DNA of 5,224 nucleotides from the NCBI GenBank assembly GCA_013812465.1, contig JACCTK010000064.1, positions 1 through 5,224 of the forward strand. Direction: 5' to 3'. Under the pieces are notes generated by a model. The model was not told where the DNA came from. It saw only the letters and a program-made list of their open reading frames with translations, and made no database searches. Origin of the DNA: Actinomycetota bacterium (lineage in GTDB: Bacteria > Actinomycetota > Thermoleophilia > Gaiellales > Gaiellaceae). Of this stretch, positions 1 through 5,224 are shown piece after piece (position 1 is the stretch's first letter; each line of letters opens with the position of its first letter). Made by a program: the position numbers and the translations under genes.

Positions 1-70
1 CGTGCGGAAGCGAAGCGCCAGCCCTCCCGACCAGAAGAAGCCGCAGAAGTTGACGAGCATCGCGAGCACG
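1..70. repeat. 70-bp perfect direct repeat, copy A (window edge)
   Basis: Bases 1-70 are identical to bases 256-325, and identity stops at base 71 (a) versus 326 (t). The copies are 255 bases apart (85 codons), so both are read in the same frame of the leftward permease. Because the copy begins at the first base of the window, its true length is unknown. Comparison with the sister permease suggests that 256-325 is the original place for this sequence, encoding a helix followed by GGLALRFRT. Copy A is thus the displaced one. Confidence 0.95.
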
Positions 71-759
71 AACGCCGTGAGCGCGTGCGGAGGGTCTCCG
101 GCGAGGAAGCCGCGCCCGGTTTCGAGGATGTACGTCAGCGGGTTCAGCGACGCCACGCTCTCGATCCAGCCTTCCAGAAGCTCGAGCGGTACGTAGACCG
201 GGGCGAAGAAGAGAACGAGGAAGACGGGCATCTGCATCAGCGGAGCGGCCTGAATCGTGCGGAAGCGAAGCGCCAGCCCTCCCGACCAGAAGAAGCCGCA
301 GAAGTTGACGAGCATCGCGAGCACGTAGAGCCCGACGAGATCGACAGCGCCTCCGCCGACCTGCATCCCGGCGACGACCGCGACGACGGTTAGCACCGCT
401 GCGACGACCAGCCAGCGCAGGAGCGCCGCCAGCGCGTAGCCGAGCACGATCCCGCTGCGGTGCGGTGCAGCGAGCAGGAGACGCTTTCCGAACCCTCCCT
501 CGAAGTCGCGCGCGACACCAAATCCCGTGAACACACCGCTGAAGGCCGCCGACTGGAGCAGGACGAAGACGAACTGAAAGGCGGTGTACCCCGGCGGGAA
601 GTCGAAGCCCGGGATCTCGCGGAGCTGGGAGAGGCCGCCGGCAAAGGCCGTGAAGAAGAAGAGCGGGAACATCAGCGTCGGCAGAAAGATCTGCGGGTTC
701 AAAATTGCGTTCTTCAACGTTCGCCAAGCGACTCCGGAGATGACGTCCCAACGCCTCAT
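1..759 (-). CDS. ABC-2 type transporter permease (DrrB-like), second of a pair, 3' end missing
   Basis: This is the membrane subunit of an ABC-2 exporter, probably pairing with the upstream permease and driven by the ATPase at 1707-2675. I translated 253 codons without a stop. The ATG at 757-759 overlaps the previous gene's TGA as ATGA, which supports the start and translational coupling. Hydrophobic segments lie near residues 22-42, 59-80, 103-131, 140-162, 177-192 and 228-247. The cytoplasmic loop VARDFEGGFGKRLLLAAP (82-99) and the SLNPLTYILE block (204-213) are typical of the ABC-2 family. Residues 231-253 repeat residues 146-168 exactly (23 residues) because of a 70-base DNA repeat at the window edge. 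The visible C-terminus may therefore be a duplication or an assembly error. Relatives are usually about 250-260 residues, so the true stop should lie just outside the window. The transported substrate is unknown. Confidence 0.88.
   Translation of the reverse strand, partial: MRRWDVISGVAWRTLKNAILNPQIFLPTLMFPLFFFTAFAGGLSQLREIPGFDFPPGYTAFQFVFVLLQSAAFSGVFTGFGVARDFEGGFGKRLLLAAPHRSGIVLGYALAALLRWLVVAAVLTVVAVVAGMQVGGGAVDLVGLYVLAMLVNFCGFFWSGGLALRFRTIQAAPLMQMPVFLVLFFAPVYVPLELLEGWIESVASLNPLTYILETGRGFLAGDPPHALTAFVLAMLVNFCGFFWSGGLALRFRT
256..325. repeat. 70-bp perfect direct repeat, copy B (probable original)
   Basis: This copy is identical to 1-70. It encodes residues 146-168 of the leftward permease. 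There it aligns with the equivalent helix and the ALRL segment of the upstream sister permease (about residues 145-166 of that protein), so this is the expected position. Confidence 0.95.
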
Positions 760-1532
760 GTACGCGTCATCCGCGTGCGGAGGGCGCTCGAGGCGAGCAT
801 GATCGAGATGACGCCGATCACGATCGTGAAACCGAACCCGAGCGCGAGCGCCTGCCCGTTCCAGCCCTCGATGATGAGGCTGCGAACGGCCTCAATCATG
901 TACGAGACCGGGTTCAGGGTCGCCGCCGTCTGGAACCACTCGACGTCGATCAAGTCGCGCGGGGTGTTCATCGAGGAGATGAACAGGAAGACGAACAGCA
1001 CCGGGAACATCGCCTGGATGCTCTCGCCCGAGCCCAGCCTCAAGGCGAGCCAGGCCCCGAGGGCGCCGAAGGAGAGGGAGACGACCGCCGCGTAGAAGAG
1101 GAGAAGCGCGATCCCGGCAGGCCCCGACTCGAAGTCGACGCCCGAGGCGATCCCGACCGCGAGGTAGAAGACGGCCTGAACGACGCCGAGGACGACGATC
1201 CCGGAGAGCTGACCGACGAGCAGCGCCCAGTCTCGAAGCGCGGTCAGGGCGAGCCGGTTGATGAAGCCGGTCTGGACGTCTCGAGCCAGGTCCGTTCCCG
1301 CGTTCATCGTCGAGAAGAGCGCGCCCTGGATGAACGGAACCGCGAGCGCGAATGCGAGAAAGGAGTCGGTCGGGAAGCCGGGCAGCTCAGTCGACGCCTG
1401 GAGACCAGCGGCGTTGACAGTCATGAGCGCGACGGGGAAGACGAGCGGTGGAATGACGCTCGCCGGCTGGCGCGCGGTCCGAACGATGGAGCGCCGCGCG
1501 ATCGCGCCGACCTGCGACCAGGAGCTGCTCAT
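756..1532 (-). CDS. ABC-2 type transporter permease (DrrB-like), first of a pair
   Basis: This 258-residue integral membrane protein has the usual length for a DrrB-like ABC-2 permease. Hydrophobic segments lie near residues 25-41, 58-77, 104-130, 139-165, 174-187 and 228-250, giving the six-helix pattern. The loop DLARDVQTGFINRLALTA (81-98) corresponds to the family's conserved cytoplasmic coupling region, and TLNPVSYMIEAVRSLI (205-220) is the conserved block before the last helix. The ATG at 1530-1532 is the first start after the repeat-filled spacer; no strong Shine-Dalgarno is visible. The stop overlaps the start of the second permease by 4 bases (ATGA). The two permeases are clearly different in sequence, so a heterodimer is likely. 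It lies 174 bases downstream of the ATPase, wide for an operon of this type. The substrate (drug, lipid or other hydrophobic compound) is not deducible. Confidence 0.92.
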   Translation of the reverse strand: MSSSWSQVGAIARRSIVRTARQPASVIPPLVFPVALMTVNAAGLQASTELPGFPTDSFLAFALAVPFIQGALFSTMNAGTDLARDVQTGFINRLALTALRDWALLVGQLSGIVVLGVVQAVFYLAVGIASGVDFESGPAGIALLLFYAAVVSLSFGALGAWLALRLGSGESIQAMFPVLFVFLFISSMNTPRDLIDVEWFQTAATLNPVSYMIEAVRSLIIEGWNGQALALGFGFTIVIGVISIMLASSALRTRMTRT

Positions 1533-1545
1533 GACTCGCGCTGTG

Positions 1546-1574
1546 GGTGACTGTCACCGCAGGTGACTGTCACC
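1546..1574. promoter_or_regulatory. Tandem pair of 13-bp palindromes, possible operator or REP-like element
   Basis: GGTGACTGTCACC occurs twice, at 1546-1558 and 1562-1574, with centres 16 bases apart. Each copy is a perfect 6-1-6 inverted repeat. The second extends outward as GCAG/CTGC with one bulged base. The pair lies 14 bases upstream of the permease start at 1532, between ATPase and permease. A repeated dyad beside a start codon suggests a dimeric regulator's operator. A dispersed intergenic repeat is equally possible. As RNA, each would form only a short hairpin. Confidence 0.5.
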
Positions 1575-1623
1575 CTGCTTTCGACTCCAACGGAGCGGCC
1601 CACGACAGAGCCGGCGCCGTTTC

Positions 1624-1692
1624 GTAGGGCGAGGCTTGCCTCGCCCTCGTTCGTCGGCGGAGCATGGAGGGCGAGGCGAGCCTCGCCCCTAC
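1624..1692. repeat. Nested inverted-repeat element (REP/BIME-like pair)
   Basis: There are two small palindromes: AGGGCGAGGC-TT-GCCTCGCCCT at 1626-1647 (perfect 10-bp arms) and a near copy at 1668-1689 (9 of 10 arm pairs, GA centre). Together, 1624-1648 and 1667-1692 also form a larger inverted repeat, differing by one substitution and one inserted C, around an 18-base core. GTAG caps the left end and CTAC the right end. The element starts 15 bases past the ATPase stop. It resembles the paired REP elements of GC-rich genomes. It could fold in the transporter mRNA and attenuate or stabilise it, but there is no T-run to make it a standard terminator. Confidence 0.7.
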
Positions 1693-1706
1693 ACCAGCGG
1701 CGAAGG

Positions 1707-2675
1707 TCACCTTGCTTCGGTCTCCTCCGCCGCCCCCTCGAGCGTCCTGCCCGTCTTCGCGAGAAAGACGTCGTCCAGCGACGGCGCGCGCAGCTCGAGA
1801 TCGGCGATATCGACGCCATTCGCATCGACGGCGCGCACGATGTCGGTGAGCCCGAGGCCGTCCCGGAGCCGAACTGCGACATCCCGCGTCGTGTCCAGCC
1901 GCTCGCCGAACGGCGCGAGAAACGCCGCGATCTTCTCGCGATCCTGCTCGTCCCGTGGGATCGCATGCACGCTCGGGCGGCCAATCTCGGCCTTGAGCTC
2001 GGCGGGCGTCCCCTCCGCGACGATCTTCCCCTGGTCGATGATTCCGACCCGGTCGGCGAGCACGTCCGCCTCCTCCAGGTACTGCGTCGTCAGGAAGACC
2101 GTGACGCCTTCTTCTCGACGCAGGCGGGCGACCTCTTCCCAGAGCGCCGTCCGGCTCTGCGGATCGAGCCCGGTCGTCGGCTCGTCGAGAAAGAGGATCC
2201 GCGGCATGTGAACCAGCGCGAGCGCGTGGTCGAGGCGCCGTTTCATCCCGCCCGAGTAGCCGGAGACCTTCCGGTCGCCCGCGTCCTCGAGACCGACGCG
2301 GATCAAGAGCTCGTCGGCCTGAACCTTCCTGCGATCCTTGCGCACACCTTGCAGCGTCGCCTGCAAGCGAAGGTGGTCGCGACCGGTGAGCAGTGGGTCG
2401 AGTGCCGCCTCCTGCAGCGCGACGCCAATCATCGCGCGCACCTTCGGCCCCTCCTTGACCACGTCGTAGCCCCCCACGCGCGCCGTCCCCGCGGTCGGCG
2501 GCAAGAGCGTCGTCAGAACGTGGACCGTGGTCGACTTCCCGGCGCCGTTCGGCCCGAGGAAGCCGTAGATCTCGCCGGGCGCGACTGTGATGTCGATCCC
2601 GTCGACCGCGCGTGGGCCTTTCTTGTACTCGCGAACGAGCCCTTGGACCTCGATCCCGTTTGCCCGCTCTTCCAC
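1707..2675 (-). CDS. DrrA-type ABC transporter ATP-binding protein
   Basis: This 322-residue nucleotide-binding subunit hydrolyses ATP to power export through the two ABC-2 permeases encoded downstream. Motifs in order: Walker A GPNGAGKS (41-48), Q-loop glutamine near 88 (VALQEAALD), signature YSGGM (140-144), Walker B ILFLDEP (160-166), D-loop GLDP (169-172) and the switch segment LTTQYLEEAD (195-204). The usual H-loop histidine is glutamine (Q198). As I recall, DrrA itself carries LTTQYLDEAD, so this is probably a subfamily trait and not a defect. The C-terminal region ends with LRAPSLDDVFLAKTGR (295-310), the typical DrrA tail after the ATPase domain. The start is GTG at 2673-2675, which places the first strand (GIEVQGLVREY) normally; the upstream GGA is too close to be a good ribosome site. 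The downstream spacer holds repeats. Confidence 0.95.
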   Translation of the reverse strand: MEERANGIEVQGLVREYKKGPRAVDGIDITVAPGEIYGFLGPNGAGKSTTVHVLTTLLPPTAGTARVGGYDVVKEGPKVRAMIGVALQEAALDPLLTGRDHLRLQATLQGVRKDRRKVQADELLIRVGLEDAGDRKVSGYSGGMKRRLDHALALVHMPRILFLDEPTTGLDPQSRTALWEEVARLRREEGVTVFLTTQYLEEADVLADRVGIIDQGKIVAEGTPAELKAEIGRPSVHAIPRDEQDREKIAAFLAPFGERLDTTRDVAVRLRDGLGLTDIVRAVDANGVDIADLELRAPSLDDVFLAKTGRTLEGAAEETEAR

Positions 2676-2976
2676 TGTCCAACACTACCGGCGGCCTCTG
2701 GCCGAACTAACGAGCCGAGGCGCGGTTACTTCTTCAGGCGGCTGGTGAAGGTGACGTAGCGGCTTCCTATTCCCCGCGCTTCCGCTAGCGCGTTCAGTCG
2801 GGCTGCATCCTGCTCCGCCGCCTGTTCGGTCGCAAAAACGCTCGTCACGGCGAGGCGATCTTCCAGGTCAACGTCGATGTTCTCACAGGCGTCGATCCCG
2901 GAGAACCGCTTAACGTGAGGGTGTTTCGCATGCGGCTTGTTCTCTATTCATCAGTTACTGGCATTGAATCTCTGGC
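2676..2976. other. Gene-poor stretch between ATPase and small protein gene
   Basis: This 301-base interval separates two leftward genes. It holds one open minus-strand frame lacking a usable start (2726-2947, listed separately) and a run at about 2937-2985 that is only about 40% G+C, much lower than the rest. I see no tRNA, no hairpin with a T-run and no strong promoter consensus. The promoter of the transporter operon is expected here, but I cannot place it. Confidence 0.6.
2726..2947 (-). pseudogene. Coding-like open frame without a normal start; possible gene remnant
   Basis: The minus-strand frame ending at TAA (2726-2728) stays open for 73 codons back to a TGA at 2948-2950. It has no ATG or TTG; the only GTG is at 2846-2848 and would give 40 residues. 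The translation is soluble and charged, with segments such as VDLEDRLAVTSVFA, EQAAEQDAARLNALAEARG and a C-terminal SRYVTFTSRLKK. About three quarters of codons end in G or C, which is coding-like but weaker than in the neighbours. I do not recognise a family. It could be the 3' remnant of a gene whose 5' end was lost, a real 40-residue protein from the GTG, or chance in GC-rich DNA. It is on the same strand as the flanking genes. Confidence 0.3.
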
Positions 2977-3282
2977 TCATACAACCGGCTCGAGCGGGAG
3001 CTTCGACGCGACGACCCGCTTTCCGTTCCGCTGATAGACGACGTCCACCGAGTCGTTCTGGCGATACGTGCCCGCGACGCCGACCCACATGGAGAGCCAG
3101 CGCCAGGCGCCGAGCTTGCCCTCCCCCTTCAGCTCCCGCTCGAAGACCAGCGTCCGTCCCTCGATGCGGTAGTCGCTCCCTTCTTCTGCCGGCACGCCGT
3201 TCACGTAGATCTCGAAGGGCCGCGCGACATCGGGCGGGAGGCGGACGCGGGTTCCTCCGGGCGCTCTCTCGGACACGTTCAT
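2977..3282 (-). CDS. Small uncharacterised protein (101 residues)
   Basis: This is a conserved-looking protein of unknown function with no obvious signal peptide or long membrane helix. Residues 23-53 read as a beta-rich unit (FEIYVNGVP, SDYRIEGRTLVFERELKGEG). A tryptophan-rich stretch GAWRWLSMWVGVAGTY follows (58-73), then a charged, strand-like tail containing NDSVDVVYQRNGKRVVASKLP. Similar 'VNGVP...DYRIEGRTLVF' layouts occur in small actinobacterial hypothetical proteins as I remember them, but I cannot name a family. The same frame is open for 72 codons further upstream. That extension is low-complexity and lies antisense to coxB, so I chose the ATG at 3280-3282. No Shine-Dalgarno precedes that start (an AAGGAG is 25 bases away, too far), so the transcript may be leaderless. 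It diverges from coxB with 13 bases between start codons. Confidence 0.8.
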   Translation of the reverse strand: MNVSERAPGGTRVRLPPDVARPFEIYVNGVPAEEGSDYRIEGRTLVFERELKGEGKLGAWRWLSMWVGVAGTYRQNDSVDVVYQRNGKRVVASKLPLEPVV

Positions 3283-3287
3283 AGAAT
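3282..3287 (+). promoter_or_regulatory. Possible -10 box for a leaderless coxB transcript
   Basis: TAGAAT matches the TATAAT consensus at five of six positions and ends 8 bases before the GTG at 3296. That spacing puts transcription start at or very near the start codon, as in the leaderless mRNAs common in actinobacteria. No convincing -35 is visible at 16-19 bases upstream. The box shares base 3282 with the start codon of the divergent small gene. Confidence 0.35.
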
Positions 3288-3295
3288 GGCAGGCG

Positions 3296-4276
3296 GTGCG
3301 CGTGAAGCTCCTTCTCACCGCTGGTCTCGGACTACTCGCGCTGATTGCCGCCCCGGCCGCGCTCGCGGGGAACGGCGGCTTCGCTCCGGTATCGCCCGAG
3401 TCGCCGAACGCCGAACGGATCCGCGACACCTGGATCTTCGTCTCGATCTTCATCGTCGCGATCTTCGTCCTCGTCGAGGTCGTCCTCGTCACGTTCATCT
3501 GGCGCTACCGGCGGCGGCGGCGCGAGCGCTTCGAGGATGGCCCGCAGGTCCATGGCGCGACGAGCATCGAGCTCATGTGGACCGTCGCTCCGGTCGTCAT
3601 CCTCTTCCTGATCGGCGGCTTCGTCTTCTACAAGCTGCCCGGAATAGCCGACGTCCCCTCCGCGAGCGCGAGCGGACAGGACCGGCTCGAGGTGCGCGTC
3701 ACGGGCCGGCAGTACTACTGGCAGTACGAATACCCGAGCGGCGCCGTCGCGATCGACAGGCTGCGCGCTCCCGCGGGCGTCCCTGTGCGCCTCGCGGTGA
3801 CAGCCCCGGCCGAGGACGTGATCCACTCGTGGTGGATTCCCGCGCTCGGCGGCAAGATCGACGCGATTCCGGGGACGACCACCGAGACGTGGTTCCAAGC
3901 CGAGCGCGCCGGGGTCTACGACGGCCAGTGCGCGGAGCTCTGCGGGCTCGAGCACGCGAAGATGCTCGCCTCGGTCGAGGTGCTGCCGGCAGCCGAGTTC
4001 AACACCTGGCTCGCCGAGCGGGAGAGCGAGGGGGCCAGCAGCGAGCTCGGTGAGGAGGAGTGGCAGGGCGCCTGCGCCAAGTGCCACGGCCTCTCGGGCG
4101 AAGGCGGGATCGCCCCGCTGATCGCGGGCTCGCCCGTTCTCACCGACCCGCAAGCGCTCGAGGAGATCGTCCGCAACGGTCGCGGTGAGATGCCCGCGGT
4201 CGGCTCGGGATGGAGCGAGGAGCAGATGGACGCCCTGATCGCGTACCTGCGAGAGAGCCCACCCAGTGGCAGTTAG
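3296..4276 (+). CDS. coxB: Cytochrome c oxidase subunit II with fused cytochrome c domain (caa3-type)
   Basis: This subunit takes electrons and passes them through CuA to subunit I of the terminal oxidase on the outer face of the membrane. The 326 residues comprise a signal peptide (1 to about 25, ending AALAG), membrane helices at about 46-69 and 93-112, a cupredoxin domain (about 128-235) and a C-terminal cytochrome c domain (about 250-322). The CuA ligands are all present: H177 (VIHSWW), then C212, E214, C216, H220 and M223 in CAELCGLEHAKM. The heme c site is CAKCH (260-264) with likely axial M299 in GRGEMP. The fusion marks a caa3-type enzyme. The start is GTG at 3296, or GTG at 3302 (MKLLL), which has AGGCGG 5 bases upstream. 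The TAGAAT box favours 3296. The gene overlaps coxA by 11 bases. Confidence 0.97.
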   Translation: MRVKLLLTAGLGLLALIAAPAALAGNGGFAPVSPESPNAERIRDTWIFVSIFIVAIFVLVEVVLVTFIWRYRRRRRERFEDGPQVHGATSIELMWTVAPVVILFLIGGFVFYKLPGIADVPSASASGQDRLEVRVTGRQYYWQYEYPSGAVAIDRLRAPAGVPVRLAVTAPAEDVIHSWWIPALGGKIDAIPGTTTETWFQAERAGVYDGQCAELCGLEHAKMLASVEVLPAAEFNTWLAERESEGASSELGEEEWQGACAKCHGLSGEGGIAPLIAGSPVLTDPQALEEIVRNGRGEMPAVGSGWSEEQMDALIAYLRESPPSGS

Positions 4277-5224
4277 AGCCGAGCCGAGAGTCCCCGGCTG
4301 GCAGCGGGGGCGGGTCGCGAGCTGGCTCGTCACCACCGACCACAAGCGGATCGGGATCCTCTACATCGCGACGGCGCTCGCCTTCTTCGTCCTCGCCGGG
4401 GTCATGGCGATGCTGATGCGGCTCCAGCTCGCGCAGGAGGATGTCGATCTGCTCGGCCCCGACCGCTACAACGAGCTGGTCACGATCCACGGAACGGCGA
4501 TGATCTTTCTCGTCGTCGTGCCGCTCCTCGCCGGCCTCGGGAACTTCCTGCTGCCGCTGATGATCGGCGCCCGCGACGTCGCCTTCCCGCGCCTGAACGC
4601 GCTCTCCTACTGGCTCTTCGCCTTCGGCGGCCTCGTGCTGATGCTCTCCTTCTTCGCGGACGGCGGCGCCGCAAAGTCGGGCTGGACGGCGTACGCGCCG
4701 CTCTCCACGCAGGATCCCGGATCGGGTCAGGACCTCTGGATCCTGTCGGTGCACATCCTCACTGCCGCCTCGCTCGCCGGCGCGATCAACTTCATCGTCA
4801 CGATCCACAACCTGCGCACGCGCGGGATGAGCTGGACGCGAATGCCGCTCTTCGTCTGGTCGCTCTACGTCTTCTCCTGGCTGCTCCTGGCCACGCTGCC
4901 GAGCCTCTCCGCCGGCCTCGCCATGCTGCTGCTCGACCGCGGGATCTCGATCGGCGGCTGGGAGGCGCAGACCAACTTCTTCGATGCCTCCCAGGGCGGC
5001 TCGGCGGTGCTCTACCAGCACGCGTTCTGGTTCTTCGGGCACCCCGAGGTGTACGTGATGGCGCTGCCGGCGTTCGGGATCATCTCGGAGGTCATCCCCG
5101 TCTTCGCCCGCAAGCCGATCTTCGGCTACAAGGCGGTCGCGTTCTCGACGGTCGCTATCGGGTTCTTCTCACTGCTCGTCTGGGCGCACCACATGTTCAC
5201 GGTCGGACTGCCCAACTCGTTGAA
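4266..5224 (+). CDS. coxA: Cytochrome c oxidase subunit I, heme-copper catalytic subunit, 3' end missing
   Basis: This catalytic subunit reduces oxygen to water at the heme a3-CuB centre and pumps protons. I translated 319 codons with no stop; the family is usually over 500 residues, so about 60% is present. Landmarks: LVTTDHKRIGILY (21-33), the typical N-terminal block; H75 in TIHGTAMIF, first axial ligand of low-spin heme a; D104 in ARDVAFPRLN, matching the D-pathway entrance aspartate; H259, E261 and Y263 in FGHPEVY, giving the CuB ligand, the D-channel glutamate of A1-type oxidases and the cross-linked tyrosine; and H308/H309 in WAHHMF, the remaining CuB ligands. The K-pathway lysine and the heme ligands of helix X lie beyond the window. 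The GTG at 4266 is the only start before the conserved N-terminus (next ATG is internal at 4404) and overlaps coxB's end, implying translational coupling. Confidence 0.97.
   Translation, partial: MAVRAEPRVPGWQRGRVASWLVTTDHKRIGILYIATALAFFVLAGVMAMLMRLQLAQEDVDLLGPDRYNELVTIHGTAMIFLVVVPLLAGLGNFLLPLMIGARDVAFPRLNALSYWLFAFGGLVLMLSFFADGGAAKSGWTAYAPLSTQDPGSGQDLWILSVHILTAASLAGAINFIVTIHNLRTRGMSWTRMPLFVWSLYVFSWLLLATLPSLSAGLAMLLLDRGISIGGWEAQTNFFDASQGGSAVLYQHAFWFFGHPEVYVMALPAFGIISEVIPVFARKPIFGYKAVAFSTVAIGFFSLLVWAHHMFTVGLPNSL

Noticed and set aside
1533..1706. CRISPR array or rho-independent terminator in the repeat-rich spacer
   Set aside because: There are only two copies of each motif, no regular spacers and no T-run after the hairpins. 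The palindromes suit REP-like or operator elements better.
1707..2675. ATPase inactive because the H-loop histidine is glutamine
   Set aside because: All other catalytic motifs are intact, and glutamine at this place is, to my knowledge, found in DrrA itself. It looks like a subfamily trait.
2676..2730. Promoter for the ATPase operon (TTAGTT, 17 bases, TAGTGT on the minus strand)
   Set aside because: The hexamers match the consensus poorly (about 2 and 3 of 6) and end very close to the GTG. In this composition it is likely chance.
1563..2759. Long plus-strand open frame opposite the ATPase gene (398 codons)
   Set aside because: It is rich in Arg/Asp/Glu/Pro with no recognisable domain. The minus strand carries every ABC ATPase motif, so this is an antisense shadow of GC-rich codons.
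2927..2934. CGCATGCG palindrome
   Set aside because: It is a lone 8-base palindrome with no partner or context, expected by chance.
3283..3498. Longer version of the small minus-strand protein, starting at 3498 (173 residues)
   Set aside because: The extra 72 residues are Thr/Arg/Ser/Ala-rich and lie antisense to coxB's signal peptide and first membrane helix. The coding-like sequence begins at the ATG at 3282.
3332..5042. Long minus-strand open frames opposite coxB and coxA (337 and 300 codons)
   Set aside because: Their translations are low-complexity charged sequence, and they lie over clearly conserved oxidase residues on the plus strand.

Overview
The window is GC-rich (roughly two thirds G+C, strong G/C third-position bias in the real genes) and looks like a piece of an actinobacterial chromosome. 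The caa3-type oxidase with a CoxB-cytochrome c fusion, the DrrAB-like exporter and the short GC-rich inverted repeats between genes suggest a soil or sediment Actinomycetota, possibly of class Thermoleophilia. That placement is inference from protein style, not a marker-gene result.

Layout: leftward (minus strand) lie, in transcription order, a small uncharacterised protein gene (2977-3282), a 301-base stretch holding one degraded-looking open frame (2726-2947), a DrrA-type ABC ATPase (1707-2675), a 174-base spacer packed with palindromes and inverted repeats (1533-1706), an ABC-2 permease (756-1532) and a second ABC-2 permease (1-759) that runs off the left edge. Rightward (plus strand) lie coxB fused to a cytochrome c domain (3296-4276) and the 5' part of coxA (4266-5224), which runs off the right edge. 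The small gene and coxB diverge from start codons only 13 bases apart.

How they work together: CoxB and CoxA are the CuA/heme c and heme-copper subunits of a proton-pumping terminal oxidase. Electrons would pass from the fused cytochrome c domain to CuA and then into CoxA. The ATPase and two different permeases form a plausible ABC-2 exporter in which one nucleotide-binding subunit serves a heterodimeric membrane part. The substrate cannot be read from the sequence.

No convincing new multi-gene system was found. The points most worth a second look are: a perfect 70-base direct repeat (1-70 = 256-325), in frame within the second permease and touching the window edge, which is either an assembly artefact or a real in-frame duplication; a tandem pair of GGTGACTGTCACC palindromes and a nested inverted-repeat element inside the transporter operon; and the uncharacterised 101-residue protein divergent from coxB.
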